Positions 42,903 to 52,987 of a stretch of DNA of 64,000 nucleotides are shown one piece after another. The position numbers and the translations under genes are program-made. Under the pieces are notes generated by a model. The model made no database searches. It was not told the origin of the DNA and saw only the letters and a program-made list of their open reading frames with translations. Numbering within the stretch: the stretch's first letter is position 1; each line of letters starts with the position of its first letter. The stretch spans positions 91,882-155,881 of the forward strand of contig JACRBJ010000005.1 in NCBI GenBank assembly GCA_016234555.1, given 5' to 3'. Source of the stretch: Chloroflexota bacterium (GTDB lineage: Bacteria > Chloroflexota > Anaerolineae > Anaerolineales > Villigracilaceae).

Positions 42903-43587
42903 TTCCATCATACAACGCTCTTCCTATGATACAACCCGCCAGCCCTGCATCCTTCGCCGCCTTCACATCGTCAATCGTATGCACGCCGCCTGAGGCGATC
43001 ACATCCAGCCCGCTCCTCTCGGATAACTCTCGCGTCGCGGGGATATTCAGCCCGCTGCCCAAACCGTCGCGGCTGATATCGGTAAAGATAACGGTACCAA
43101 GCCCAAAGGTCCGCATCTGAAGCGCGAGGTCAAGTGCGGGCACGCCGCTGTTATCCTTCCAGCCACGAGTGCGGACAAATCCATCCCGCGCGTCGATTCC
43201 CACCACAATCCGCTCCGCGCCAAACTGTTTCAACGCATCGCGCACGATTTCAGGCTGTTCAATTGCAATCGTTCCCAGAATGACGCGGCTTACGCCCAAC
43301 GCCAACGCCGCTTCAATCGAATTGAGCGAACGCATCCCGCCGCCGAATTGAACACGAGCGCCGCACTTCAAAACGGCTTCGAGAGCCTTGCGACTCGCAT
43401 TATCGCTCTCGCCAAACGCCCCATCGAGGTTGACCACATGCAGCCACGACGCGCCCGCACTCAGCCAACGCCGCGCCGTTTCGGCGGGATCGTCGCTGTA
43501 CGACTTCATCCGCGTGGGATCGCCCTCCTTCAAGCGCACCACCTTCCCGCCGCGCAAATCAATCGCAGGATAAATCGTAAAGCTCAT
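42865..43587 (-). CDS. hisA: ProFAR isomerase HisA
   Basis: A 240-residue TIM barrel that isomerises ProFAR to PRFAR. FTIYPAIDLRGGKVVRLKEGD carries the first catalytic Asp; VQFGGGMRSLNSIEAALALGVSRVILGT and FTDISRDGLGSGLNIPATRELSERSGLDVIASGGV carry phosphate-binding loops and the second Asp. The ATG overlaps the hisH stop (ATGA). Chloroflexi HisA can be bifunctional (PriA) in some lineages; nothing here demonstrates that. Confidence 0.96.
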   Translation of the reverse strand: MSFTIYPAIDLRGGKVVRLKEGDPTRMKSYSDDPAETARRWLSAGASWLHVVNLDGAFGESDNASRKALEAVLKCGARVQFGGGMRSLNSIEAALALGVSRVILGTIAIEQPEIVRDALKQFGAERIVVGIDARDGFVRTRGWKDNSGVPALDLALQMRTFGLGTVIFTDISRDGLGSGLNIPATRELSERSGLDVIASGGVHTIDDVKAAKDAGLAGCIIGRALYDGTIDLKDALEFAS

Positions 43588-44201
43588 GCCGCCTCCACAA
43601 AATTTCTCAGGATCTGCAACCCAACAGTCTGGCTCTTCTCAGGGTGGAACTGTACGCCGAACACATTTTCGCGCCGTACCGCGCACGTATAACGGATGCC
43701 GTAATCGACTTCCGCGATCACGTCCGCGCGGTCTCCCGCCTGGCAATAATACGAGTGGTTGAAATAGACGTACGAACCGTCTTCGACGTGATCGAAGAGC
43801 AGGACACCCTTCTTCACCCGAACCTGATTCCAACCCGTGTGTGGAATCTTCACCAGCAGCGAATCGGGGAACTTGACCACCATGCCTTCGAGAAGACCCA
43901 AGCCTTCATGATCTCCCATCTCCTCGCCGAGCTCGAACAAGGCTTGCATCCCGACGCAGATACCCAACATCGGCACACCGCGCGAGACAACCTGCTTCAC
44001 GGCGTCATCGAGTCCTTTTGTCCTCAACCCCAACATGAAATCGCCAAAGGCGCCCACGCCGGGCAGGACAATCTTTGAAGCGGATAAAACCACCTGCGGA
44101 TCATCTGTCCGCGCGACTGCCGCGCCAACGTTCTCCAACGCCTTCTGCACCGAGCGGAGGTTACCCGTGCCTGCGTCTATTAAAATGATATCTTTATTCA
44201 T
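43584..44201 (-). CDS. hisH: Imidazole glycerol phosphate synthase glutaminase subunit HisH
   Basis: A 205-residue class I glutamine amidotransferase that feeds ammonia to HisF. It begins IILIDAGTGNLRSVQKALENVGA; the nucleophile Cys is in MLGICVGMQALFE, and the His and Glu of the triad are in VFGVQFHPEKSQTVG. Two adjacent ATG codons are possible (44204 and 44201); the second has better spacing to AGGA. Confidence 0.96.
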   Translation of the reverse strand: MNKDIILIDAGTGNLRSVQKALENVGAAVARTDDPQVVLSASKIVLPGVGAFGDFMLGLRTKGLDDAVKQVVSRGVPMLGICVGMQALFELGEEMGDHEGLGLLEGMVVKFPDSLLVKIPHTGWNQVRVKKGVLLFDHVEDGSYVYFNHSYYCQAGDRADVIAEVDYGIRYTCAVRRENVFGVQFHPEKSQTVGLQILRNFVEAA

Positions 44202-44225
44202 CATTCATCCTTCTGCATTCATCAT

Positions 44226-44813
44226 TCAGAGTGTTCCCTTCGTGGACGGAATCATCCCACCACGTCTCGGGTCAAACTGCGTCGCCGCATCCAGCGCCCG
44301 CGCCCAGGCTTTGAACAACGCTTCCGCCTGATGATGGTCGTCACGTCCATACAAAATCCGCGCGTGGAGATTGCAGCGCGAAGTCACCGCAAACGACTCG
44401 AAGAAATGCGGAAACAATGTCGTCGGGATATTCCCAACATACGGCGTATGCCACTCGGCTTGAACTACTGAATAGGGGCGTCCCGACAAATCCACGGCCA
44501 CATGTGCAAGCGTTTCATCCATCGGTGCAAAGCTATCTCCCATGCGGACAATCCCCTTGCGGTCACCCAACGCCTTGTCGAAAGCCTGTCCCAACGCCAG
44601 CGCGACATCTTCGACAGTGTGATGGACGTCGATGTGTAAATCCCCTTTGGCTCGGATAGTAAGGTCAAACAACCCATGTACAGCAAGATGGGTCAGCATG
44701 TGATCAAGGAATCCCACGCCCGTGGAAATCTCATGCCTGCCTATACCGTCCAACTCCAGTTTGATTTCAATTTGCGTTTCGTTTGTTTGTCGTGATATTT
44801 CTGCGGTTCGCAT
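44226..44813 (-). CDS. hisB: Imidazoleglycerol-phosphate dehydratase
   Basis: A 195-residue manganese enzyme. [54 protein letters not shown] and the late [20 protein letters not shown] give the repeated metal-binding His pattern. It is the monofunctional form without a phosphatase domain. Start with AAGGAG site. Confidence 0.97.
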   Translation of the reverse strand: MRTAEISRQTNETQIEIKLELDGIGRHEISTGVGFLDHMLTHLAVHGLFDLTIRAKGDLHIDVHHTVEDVALALGQAFDKALGDRKGIVRMGDSFAPMDETLAHVAVDLSGRPYSVVQAEWHTPYVGNIPTTLFPHFFESFAVTSRCNLHARILYGRDDHHQAEALFKAWARALDAATQFDPRRGGMIPSTKGTL

Positions 44814-44834
44814 TTTTTCTCCTTCGGGTCGAAG

Positions 44835-44879
44835 GTCAAAAGTCAAAGGTCAACCGACTTTCGACCTTTGACTTTTGAC
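44835..44879. repeat. Inverted repeat between hisC and hisB
   Basis: GTCAAAAGTCAAAGGTC (44835-44851) and its exact complement (44863-44879). The right arm touches the hisC stop codon. It can form a 17-bp hairpin in the operon mRNA without a clear T tract. Confidence 0.85.
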
Positions 44880-45970
44880 TAAATCTTTCTGAATGCTTCC
44901 AATAAAACGGTTGTATCCTGCGGTCTGCCCACACTGATTCGGATATGGTCGCGCAGACCTGGCTTGTTAAAATAGCGGATGAAGACGCCATACTCCTCGG
45001 CCAGCTGCGTCTTAAGTTGGGCAGCGTCCACACCAGTGACCTGACACAAAATAAAATTCGATTGGGTGGAATACGGCTTCAGGTACGGGATGTTTTGCAG
45101 CTCTACCAGCAATTTCGTCCGCTCGGCTTTCAACAGACCCACCACCTTTGCCAACTCGCCTACATTTGCCAGTGCAGATTGCGCGGCAACACTCGCCGCC
45201 ACATTGACATTATATGGCTGCTTGGACTTCCACAGAATCGGCATCAACCATTTGGGAAATGCACCATAGCCCACACGCAAGCCAGCCAATCCCGCCCACT
45301 TGCTGAATGTCCGCAAGACCACCAGATTCTCACGCTGAGGCACTTCACGGATTCGACTCAGGCTTGCGCCGAGATTCTCGCCAGCAAATTCGATATAGGC
45401 TTCATCGAGCACTACCAACAACGGAAGCGAGAGCAATTCATCCATCACAGCAGGTTCAATCAACGAGCCGTCAGGATTATTCGGCGATGCAATGAAAAGC
45501 AGCTTCGGCTTGAACTCATCCACCGCGTTTCGGATGGATGACATGTCGAGCGAGAAATCCGCCTTACGAGGAACCTCAATGCAGCGCACAGCATTCAACT
45601 CGGCATCGAAGGGATACATGCCAAAGGTGGGCGGACAGGACAAGATACACTCGCCAGGTTCGAGAAAGACGCGCATGAGCAGGTCAAGCAACTCGTCCGC
45701 GCCAGAGCCTGCGAGCAGATATTCTTCGTCCACGTCTGTAAATTTAGAAAGAGACTTTCGCAAGGCGCGGCTTTCGGGGTCTGGATAGATGTGCGGGAAG
45801 TCCATCTCTGCCAATGCCTTGCGGACAGCAGGCAAAATGCCGTAGGGGTTTTCGTTGGCATCGAGTTTGACGATCTGCGAAGGCTCGCGTCCCAGGCGGG
45901 CGGAGAGGACTTCAAACGGTTCAATCGATGCGTAAGGCGGAAGAGCCTCAAGGTGGGCGCGGATTTTCAT
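44879..45970 (-). CDS. hisC: Histidinol-phosphate aminotransferase
   Basis: A 363-residue PLP enzyme of aminotransferase fold type I. IVKLDANENPYG, YLLAGSGADELLDLLMRVFLEPGE, FIASPNNPDGSL, VLDEAYIEFAG and the PLP-Lys motif RTFSKWAGLAGLRVGYG are all in place. The ATG overlaps the hisG stop (ATGA). Full length for the family. Confidence 0.97.
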   Translation of the reverse strand: MKIRAHLEALPPYASIEPFEVLSARLGREPSQIVKLDANENPYGILPAVRKALAEMDFPHIYPDPESRALRKSLSKFTDVDEEYLLAGSGADELLDLLMRVFLEPGECILSCPPTFGMYPFDAELNAVRCIEVPRKADFSLDMSSIRNAVDEFKPKLLFIASPNNPDGSLIEPAVMDELLSLPLLVVLDEAYIEFAGENLGASLSRIREVPQRENLVVLRTFSKWAGLAGLRVGYGAFPKWLMPILWKSKQPYNVNVAASVAAQSALANVGELAKVVGLLKAERTKLLVELQNIPYLKPYSTQSNFILCQVTGVDAAQLKTQLAEEYGVFIRYFNKPGLRDHIRISVGRPQDTTVLLEAFRKI

Positions 45971-46968
45971 TTCTTCAACTCCGCCAGCATCGCCGTGTAA
46001 CGCGGCGGTTCTTCCTCAAAAATGTAAGTCACGGGCGAGACAATAATCCCACTGCCCCCTATCTGACGCAACTCACCGACAGCCTGCGGAAGGTGATCGC
46101 GGCGTACGACAATGGTAACAGAGTGCCAGCCCTGATTGGTCTCGCGGGTGACGATGGGACTGATGGTCGGTCCCTGCAAACCACCGAGGGAGGTTTGGGT
46201 GAAAAGTTTATGCGCGATTGCCTCGGGGCCTTCACCGCGCATGTTCGCAATGACCAGAAGATTTTCCTTCGCCCGCATGTGCGCCTCGATGTATTCGAGC
46301 AGACGGCGCGCCATCTCCAACGCGGCGGGATTGGTTTCAAGCGCCTTGCGATTCGCGATCAACGCAGATTGCGAAGCCTGAATGACCCCATCCTGAAGCG
46401 CGCGCAAACGGTTGTCTTGAAGCGTCTGCCCCGATGAAACCAAATCCGAGATGATGTCGGCGTAGCCAATCGTCGGAGCGGTTTCGAGCGTGCCTTCGGC
46501 AGCGATGAGTGTGTGCGGGATGTTTTTCTGCGCGAGAAATCTTTCGGTCAAAACAGGAAACTTTGTCGCCACACGCAGCGGACGGCTGAGGGTCGCGGCA
46601 TGAGCCTTGAGCGCCTCGACAGTTCTCACCTCGCCCCAGCTTTCGGGTACTGCCAAAGTCAGGGCGCAGTGACCAAATCCCAGCGCGTCGTGCAGGACGA
46701 TGATCTCGCCGTTGTCGCCGCGCCTTTCTTCGAGCACGTCGATGCCCGTGATTCCAAAATCCACACTGCCATCGCGGACGCTGACCACGATGTCACCAGG
46801 TCGTTGGAAGAGGACGGTCAGCTCGGGCAACGCGGAAATCCGAGCCTGATACTGGCGCGGGTTGAGCTTCTGAACGGAAAGTCCGGTTTCTGCAAGAAAC
46901 GACATCGAATCGTCCTGCAAGCGTCCTTTGGATGGGAGTGAGAGTCGAATGTTGGTTTGCGAAGTCAT
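45967..46968 (-). CDS. hisG: ATP phosphoribosyltransferase, long form
   Basis: A 333-residue enzyme for the first committed step of histidine synthesis. IRLSLPSKGRLQDDSMSFLAETGL begins the catalytic domain; VRDGSVDFGITGIDVLEE, RVATKFPVLTERF and IGYADIISDLVSSGQTL follow. The final 90 residues are the regulatory HisG_C domain, so feedback by histidine is expected. It is the first operon gene, 24 bases after the attenuator terminator. Confidence 0.96.
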   Translation of the reverse strand: MTSQTNIRLSLPSKGRLQDDSMSFLAETGLSVQKLNPRQYQARISALPELTVLFQRPGDIVVSVRDGSVDFGITGIDVLEERRGDNGEIIVLHDALGFGHCALTLAVPESWGEVRTVEALKAHAATLSRPLRVATKFPVLTERFLAQKNIPHTLIAAEGTLETAPTIGYADIISDLVSSGQTLQDNRLRALQDGVIQASQSALIANRKALETNPAALEMARRLLEYIEAHMRAKENLLVIANMRGEGPEAIAHKLFTQTSLGGLQGPTISPIVTRETNQGWHSVTIVVRRDHLPQAVGELRQIGGSGIIVSPVTYIFEEEPPRYTAMLAELKK

Positions 46969-46991
46969 AATCATTCCTTGATTGAGATAAC

Positions 46992-47018
46992 AAAAAACCC
47001 CGACCATGGTCGGGGTTT
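46992..47018 (-). terminator. Attenuator terminator of the his operon
   Basis: AAACCCCGACCA and TGGTCGGGGTTT form a perfect 12-bp stem (46995-47018), followed on the minus strand by a T run. Its 5' arm can instead pair with CATGGTCGGG in the leader (about 47071-47080), identical to part of the 3' arm, giving a mutually exclusive antiterminator. Confidence 0.85.
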
Positions 47019-47041
47019 GATGAGGTGAAATACGGCTCCTG

Positions 47042-47131
47042 TCAGCCTTTGACAGGTACGCACGCACAAACCTCCCGACCATGCGGGGGTTGAATATGAT
47101 GGTGATGCTTGCGCGTGCAAAGGGTGTTCAT
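47042..47131 (-). CDS. hisL: His operon leader peptide
   Basis: A 29-residue peptide beginning MNTLCTRK, with four consecutive His codons at positions 9-12 and another at 17, ending in TGA. A ribosome stalled for charged His-tRNA at 9-12 would leave the downstream CATGGTCGGG segment free for antitermination. A second small hairpin (CCTGTCA with TGACAGG) spans its stop codon. The ATG lies ten bases after the -10, with almost no leader. Too short for routine gene callers. Confidence 0.85.
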   Translation of the reverse strand: MNTLCTRKHHHHIQPPHGREVCACVPVKG

Positions 47132-47141
47132 ATTGGGCGGC

Positions 47142-47170
47142 AGTATACCAATCAGATGGGGATTTGGCAA
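47142..47170 (-). promoter_or_regulatory. Promoter of the his operon
   Basis: TTGCCA, 17 bases, TATACT on the minus strand. The start site should be about 3-4 bases before the leader-peptide ATG at 47131. It lies directly after the mreB stop. Confidence 0.8.
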
Positions 47171-47182
47171 GTGGAATTTTGC

Positions 47183-48190
47183 TCACACCTGCGGCAGGTT
47201 TCTGCGGATCATGTTCAACATGCCGAAACCGCGCACCGTTCCCTGCACCACGCAGGTCAGCGGGTTATCCACGAGATAGGCTGGGATGCCGAGAGACTTG
47301 GTCAGCAGTTTGTCCACCCCGCGCAGGAGGGCGCCTCCACCGCACAGGGCGACGCCGCGGTCTATGATGTCGGAGACCAGTTCGGGCGGAGTCTTTTCGA
47401 GCACTTTGCGACCCGACTCGACGATCTGCTTCAACGGGTCCTGCAAGGCTTCGACGATCTCACCCGTCGTCAACGTAACGGGACGTGGCAAACCTGTCAC
47501 CTGGTCCTGTCCCTGCACTTCCATGCTGTTTTCGATGTCCTGCGGAACAGCTGCGCCGATGCGGACTTTGAGTTGCTCGGCGGTTGCCTGACCAATCACC
47601 ACGCCATATTTGCGGCGCACGTAGTTGACAATGGCATCGTCCAAATCCATGCCGCCGATGCGGAGTGTGTCCGCCGCCACGATGCCGTACATCGCCATTA
47701 CAGCGGACTCAGTACAACCGCCGCCGAGGCTGATGATCATGTTCCCAGACGGCGAGTTGATCGGCAGATCGATGCCGATGGCAGCCGCCAAAGGCTGTTG
47801 GATGAGGAAGGCTTCGCGACTGCCGGCTTCCATCACGGCTTCATAAACGGCGCGCCGCTCGACGCTGGTGACTCCGTACGGGACGGAGATCATCACCCGT
47901 GGGCGGAAGATGCGCATCGAACCGCTCACGCGCTGGAGGAGATATTGCAGCAGGGTTTCGGTGATCTCGTAATCGGCGATCACCCCGCTTCGCAGTGGAC
48001 GCGCCACCTCGATGCTGTCGGGGACTTTGCCGAACATGTCGCGCGCTTCGATCCCCGCCGCCACCATCTTCTGGTCGTCCACTTCGATGGCAACGATCGT
48101 CGGCTCTTCCAACAGCACCTGCGCGCTATCGGCAATGCGTGTGAACATTGTACCCAGGTCAACACCCAGGTCTTTGGAAAACATAGCCAC
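47183..48190 (-). CDS. mreB: MreB-like rod-shape-determining protein
   Basis: A 335-residue actin-fold ATPase that organises cell-wall synthesis. GVDLGTMFTRI (phosphate 1), LRSGVIADYEITETLLQYLL, MISVPYGVTSVERRAVYEA, MIISLGGGCTESAVMAMYGIVAA (phosphate 2) and VALCGGGALLRGVDKLL (adenosine motif) are present. A GTG start at 48190 with GGAG eight bases upstream is preferred over ATG 48184. It lies 18 bases behind atpC, so it is the last gene of the atp transcript. mreC and mreD are not adjacent. Confidence 0.92.
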   Translation of the reverse strand: MAMFSKDLGVDLGTMFTRIADSAQVLLEEPTIVAIEVDDQKMVAAGIEARDMFGKVPDSIEVARPLRSGVIADYEITETLLQYLLQRVSGSMRIFRPRVMISVPYGVTSVERRAVYEAVMEAGSREAFLIQQPLAAAIGIDLPINSPSGNMIISLGGGCTESAVMAMYGIVAADTLRIGGMDLDDAIVNYVRRKYGVVIGQATAEQLKVRIGAAVPQDIENSMEVQGQDQVTGLPRPVTLTTGEIVEALQDPLKQIVESGRKVLEKTPPELVSDIIDRGVALCGGGALLRGVDKLLTKSLGIPAYLVDNPLTCVVQGTVRGFGMLNMIRRNLPQV

Positions 48191-48208
48191 GATTATTGCT
48201 CCGAATAA

Positions 48209-48649
48209 TTAATGTTCTGAATAGGGTGAATGGGCGCTGCTCTTGCCGTAACGGCGGGCGGCTTCGAGGCGGAGATTGGATTTTCGCAAAGCGGCTTCCA
48301 TCGCAAGGTAGGCGTCGGTATCCGCCGGCAAACCTTTGGCAAGCGCTTCCTCTGCGCGGGCGCGGGCGGCGTCTGCGCGGGCAACGTCGATCTCATGCAC
48401 GTTTTCCGCCGCATCCGCCAATACGGTGACAATCCTGGGCTGGACTTCGGCAATGCCGCCAGCCACGGTGAAGACTTCTTCATTCCCTTTTTGGCGGACT
48501 TTGATAACGCCGAATTTCAGAGAGGTGAGGACGGGCGCATGTCCGGGCAGGATGCCCATTTCCCCGGCGGCGCCAGGCAAAACAACGATATCCACGTCAC
48601 CCGTGAATACCGTGCGATCCTGCGAAACAATTTCACAACGAATGGTCAT
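48209..48649 (-). CDS. atpC: ATP synthase F1 subunit epsilon
   Basis: A 146-residue protein: beta-sandwich domain (CEIVSQDRTVFTGDVDIVVLPGAAGEMGILPGHAPVLTSLKFGVIKV), then two C-terminal helices rich in Ala and Arg (VARADAARARAEEALAKGLP). It couples rotation and can inhibit ATP hydrolysis. Slightly longer than usual at the C-terminus. Confidence 0.95.
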   Translation of the reverse strand: MTIRCEIVSQDRTVFTGDVDIVVLPGAAGEMGILPGHAPVLTSLKFGVIKVRQKGNEEVFTVAGGIAEVQPRIVTVLADAAENVHEIDVARADAARARAEEALAKGLPADTDAYLAMEAALRKSNLRLEAARRYGKSSAHSPYSEH

Positions 48650-48658
48650 AAGAGTTCT

Positions 48659-48722
48659 CCAGTGTCATGTGTCAAGTGCCACGTGGGTTTACGTGACGCC
48701 TGACACTGGAACACTTGACACG
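48659..48722. repeat. Interleaved inverted repeat between atpD and atpC
   Basis: CCAGTGTCA and TGTCAAGTG on the left are matched by TGACACTGG and CACTTGACA on the right, around a central ACGT-T-rich-ACGT. It is an intercistronic repeat that may tune the atpC level. Confidence 0.7.
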
Positions 48723-48724
48723 GA

Positions 48725-50137
<1,413 letters not shown>

Positions 50138-51028
50138 TTATTTCGCGGCAAGCGCTTCCGCGCCGCCGACAATGTCCAAGATATCGTTCGTGATGCCCTG
50201 CTGACGAACTTTGTTATAAGCCAGTTGCAAAGCGCCGACCAGTTCCTTCGCGTTGTCGGTGGCGTTGCGCATGGCGATCATGCGAGCCGCGTGCTCGCTC
50301 GCCTGGGATTCCAAAACCGCCTGGTAAACCTGTAAAGCGGTGAAGCGCGGGATGATCTCATCGAGGATGCCGCGCATGTCGGGTTCATATTCGTACGCAG
50401 CTGCGGGTCCATGCGACGTATGTTCGAAATCCCTCACGCGACCTTCCCCATCAAGTTCAAGCGGCAGGAGCTTTTTCACGCTTGTCACCTGGCGTCCCAT
50501 GTTGATGAAGCTGGTATAAACGAGATAGACCTCATCCACCTTGCCGGTGCTGAATTCTTCCACTGCAAGCCGCCCAATAGCGGAAATATCGGTGAAGGTG
50601 GGGGCGGCAGGCAGGTTGCTGAAATCAGCAATCACCTTTTTGCCGCGGCGGAACAACAGGTCGCGTCCCTTGCGCCCAACTGCGATATATTGAGTCGGCG
50701 TAGCGGACTTATCGAAACGCTGGGCAGTGAAGCGGATGACATTGGAGTTATATGCGCCCGCGAGACCGCGGTCGCCGGTGATAACCACCGTCAACGTATT
50801 CTTCACTTCGTCGCGATGCGCCAAAAGCGGGTGCAGGCTGTCACGTCCCGGTTGTTCGGAGACGTGCTTCAACACCTGCCAGGCTTTGGTCGCATACGGA
50901 CGGGTCGCCATGACCGCACTGATCGCCTTGCGGACCTTGCTGGCGCTCACCGTTTCCAGCGCGCGTGTGACCTGCGAAATGTTTTTTACGCTCTTGATTC
51001 TGAGCCGCATTTCACGAGCGGAAGCCAT
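50138..51028 (-). CDS. atpG: ATP synthase F1 subunit gamma
   Basis: A 296-residue rotor shaft. The N-terminal coiled-coil helix SAREMRLRIKSVKNISQVTRALETVSASKVRKA and C-terminal helix ERAARM-like segment (ASEHAARMIAMRNATDNAKELVGALQLAYNKVRQQGITNDILDIVGGAEAL) are typical; the central domain holds ITGDRGLAGAYNSN. Spaced 12 bases from atpD. Confidence 0.97.
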   Translation of the reverse strand: MASAREMRLRIKSVKNISQVTRALETVSASKVRKAISAVMATRPYATKAWQVLKHVSEQPGRDSLHPLLAHRDEVKNTLTVVITGDRGLAGAYNSNVIRFTAQRFDKSATPTQYIAVGRKGRDLLFRRGKKVIADFSNLPAAPTFTDISAIGRLAVEEFSTGKVDEVYLVYTSFINMGRQVTSVKKLLPLELDGEGRVRDFEHTSHGPAAAYEYEPDMRGILDEIIPRFTALQVYQAVLESQASEHAARMIAMRNATDNAKELVGALQLAYNKVRQQGITNDILDIVGGAEALAAK

Positions 51029-51031
51029 AAT

Positions 51032-51114
51032 CTAGTCCTTTAGTCTTATAGTCTTTAGTCTGATAGTATGATGGTCGGCATGGTCTTCGGCCATGCGACG
51101 ATTTGACTATTCGA
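51032..51114. repeat. Repeat-rich intercistronic region between atpA and atpG
   Basis: TAGTC occurs in short tandem units (TAGTCCTTTAGTCTTATAGTC) and is matched by GACTATTCGACTA on the other side. Between them GCATGG and CCATGC flank a TCTTCGG loop. The whole can form an extended hairpin. Confidence 0.7.
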
Positions 51115-52779
51115 CTAACTCGTCCAGCCCGCGCGGAATGCGTCGAGGGCTTTGGTCAATGCGGCGCGATTGTCGTCGGTGATGGTTTTCTTCGCGATGA
51201 TGTCCTTGACAATTTCAGGGTACGAAGCCATCATGAAACGGATCAGGTCGGCCTGCCACTGCGCCATCTTTTCGAGCGGAACGCCATCGGCGTAGCCGTT
51301 TGTGCCTGCAAAAAGCACGATTACCTGGTCTTCCAGTTCCGACGGCTGATACTGCGGCTGCTTGAGGATTTCCTGCATCCGCTGACCGCGGCTCAACTGC
51401 TGTTGCGTGGACTTGTCCAAATCGGATGCCATCAGCGCGAACGCCGCCAACTCCCGGTAGGCAGCCATATCAAGGCGCAGACGACCTGCCACCTGTTTCA
51501 TAGCTTTGGTCTGGGCATCGCCACCCACACGGGAGACGGAAACACCCACGTTCACCGCAGGGCGGATGCCGGCGTTAAAGAGGTTGCTCTCGAGGAAGAT
51601 TTGTCCGTCTGTAATTGAAATGACGTTTGTGGGAACGTAGGCGGAAATGTCGCCCAACAGGGTTTCGATAATCGGCAGGGAGGTCAATGACCCACCCGAG
51701 CCGGCAACTTTGAGTACCTTGTGATTATCCGCGTCAGCCATGTGTTTGAGGGCTTCCGTGGCTTCATCCTTCGAGATGGGACCGGTATAAACCTTGCCAT
51801 CCACACCGTCTTTTTCAGAGGCGAGTTCTTTTGCAAAATCCTTCTTGACGATAACGTACTTGTTTGCCAGGCGGGCGGAGCGTTCCAACAGGCGGGAGTG
51901 GAGATAGAACACGTCACCGGGGTAGGCTTCACGTCCGGGCGGACGGCGCAGAAGCAGGGAAACCTGACGGTATGCCCACGCGTGCTTGGAAAGGTCGTCA
52001 TAGATGATGAGCGCGTCGCGCCCCGTCTCCATGAATTCCTCACCGATGGCGGTACCAGCATACGGGGCGATGTATTGCAAAGCTGCTGATTCATCCGCAG
52101 CAGCCATGACGATGATGGTATGTTCCATCGCGCCGGCTTTTTCAAGAATGCCAAGCGTACGGGCAACTGCCGCCTTCTTCTGACCGATGGCAACGTAAAT
52201 GCAAACCAGGTCCTTGCCTTTTTGGTTGATGATCGTGTCAATCGCGATGGCGGTCTTGCCTGTCTGGCGGTCACCGATAATGAGTTCGCGTTGTCCACGC
52301 CCAACGGGGATCATTGCGTCGATGGATTTGATACCCGTCTGAACGGGAGTATCAACGTCCTGACGATAGACCACGCCGGGGGCAATGCGTTCCACGGGAC
52401 GGAAACCTGTGGTTGCAATAGGCCCCTTGCCGTCAATCGGCTCGCCAAGCGCATTGACCACACGCCCGATCATGGCGTCACCCACCGGCACGGATGCGAT
52501 GCGGTTCGTGCCGCGCACAGTCATCCCTTCGGTGATTTCGTCGTACGCACCCATGATGATGACGCCGACGCTATCCGCTTCGAGGTTGAACGCCGTACCC
52601 ATCACGCCGTTGGAGAACTGGACGAGTTCCTGCGCCTTGATATTCGCAAGACCCTTTACACGGGCAATGCCATCGCCCGCCTCCAATACAACACCAATAT
52701 CGCTTACACTAAACTCAGGAGTAAATCCTTCGATTTGTTTCTGCAAATCGCTCGTGATCTGCTTGATTAGGTCTGACAT
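51115..52779 (-). CDS. atpA: ATP synthase F1 subunit alpha
   Basis: A 554-residue non-catalytic nucleotide-binding subunit. [25 protein letters not shown] (Walker A), [49 protein letters not shown] and [34 protein letters not shown] are standard. Between the last two segments (about residues 303-360) lies a charged insertion with [19 protein letters not shown], roughly 45 residues longer than in E. coli, explaining the extra length. The ATG at 52779 was chosen by alignment with MSDLIKQI starts. It is first in the cluster. Confidence 0.97.
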   Translation of the reverse strand: MSDLIKQITSDLQKQIEGFTPEFSVSDIGVVLEAGDGIARVKGLANIKAQELVQFSNGVMGTAFNLEADSVGVIIMGAYDEITEGMTVRGTNRIASVPVGDAMIGRVVNALGEPIDGKGPIATTGFRPVERIAPGVVYRQDVDTPVQTGIKSIDAMIPVGRGQRELIIGDRQTGKTAIAIDTIINQKGKDLVCIYVAIGQKKAAVARTLGILEKAGAMEHTIIVMAAADESAALQYIAPYAGTAIGEEFMETGRDALIIYDDLSKHAWAYRQVSLLLRRPPGREAYPGDVFYLHSRLLERSARLANKYVIVKKDFAKELASEKDGVDGKVYTGPISKDEATEALKHMADADNHKVLKVAGSGGSLTSLPIIETLLGDISAYVPTNVISITDGQIFLESNLFNAGIRPAVNVGVSVSRVGGDAQTKAMKQVAGRLRLDMAAYRELAAFALMASDLDKSTQQQLSRGQRMQEILKQPQYQPSELEDQVIVLFAGTNGYADGVPLEKMAQWQADLIRFMMASYPEIVKDIIAKKTITDDNRAALTKALDAFRAGWTS

Positions 52780-52987
52780 CAGGTAACCTCCGTCAAAGAT
52801 TCGTATAACGTACAAGAACCCGGATAATGGGTTATCCGGGTGTTTTGCGATTTCCGCTCATGTTCCCGCGAATTATTTTGTGAGCAGGAATACAAGCGGG
52901 GCAATGATACCTGAAAGGCTCATGATTGTCCAGTTTGAAATATAAAACCTCCAACATGGTCGAAATTTATATGACTAGGCTTCCAAC
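52780..52987 (-). other. 5' region of the atp operon
   Basis: The gap holds a 10-bp hairpin at 52818-52841 (ACCCGGATAA with TTATCCGGGT) and a possible 16-residue hydrophobic reading frame at 52873-52923 (MSLSGIIAPLVFLLTK). No confident promoter was found. The hairpin lacks a T tract toward atpA, so it is not called a terminator. Confidence 0.4.

Noticed and set aside
47081..48208. Long open frame on the plus strand opposite mreB
   Set aside because: Antisense shadow of a clear MreB gene; composition is His/Arg-rich as expected of reverse-frame translation and no family is recognisable.
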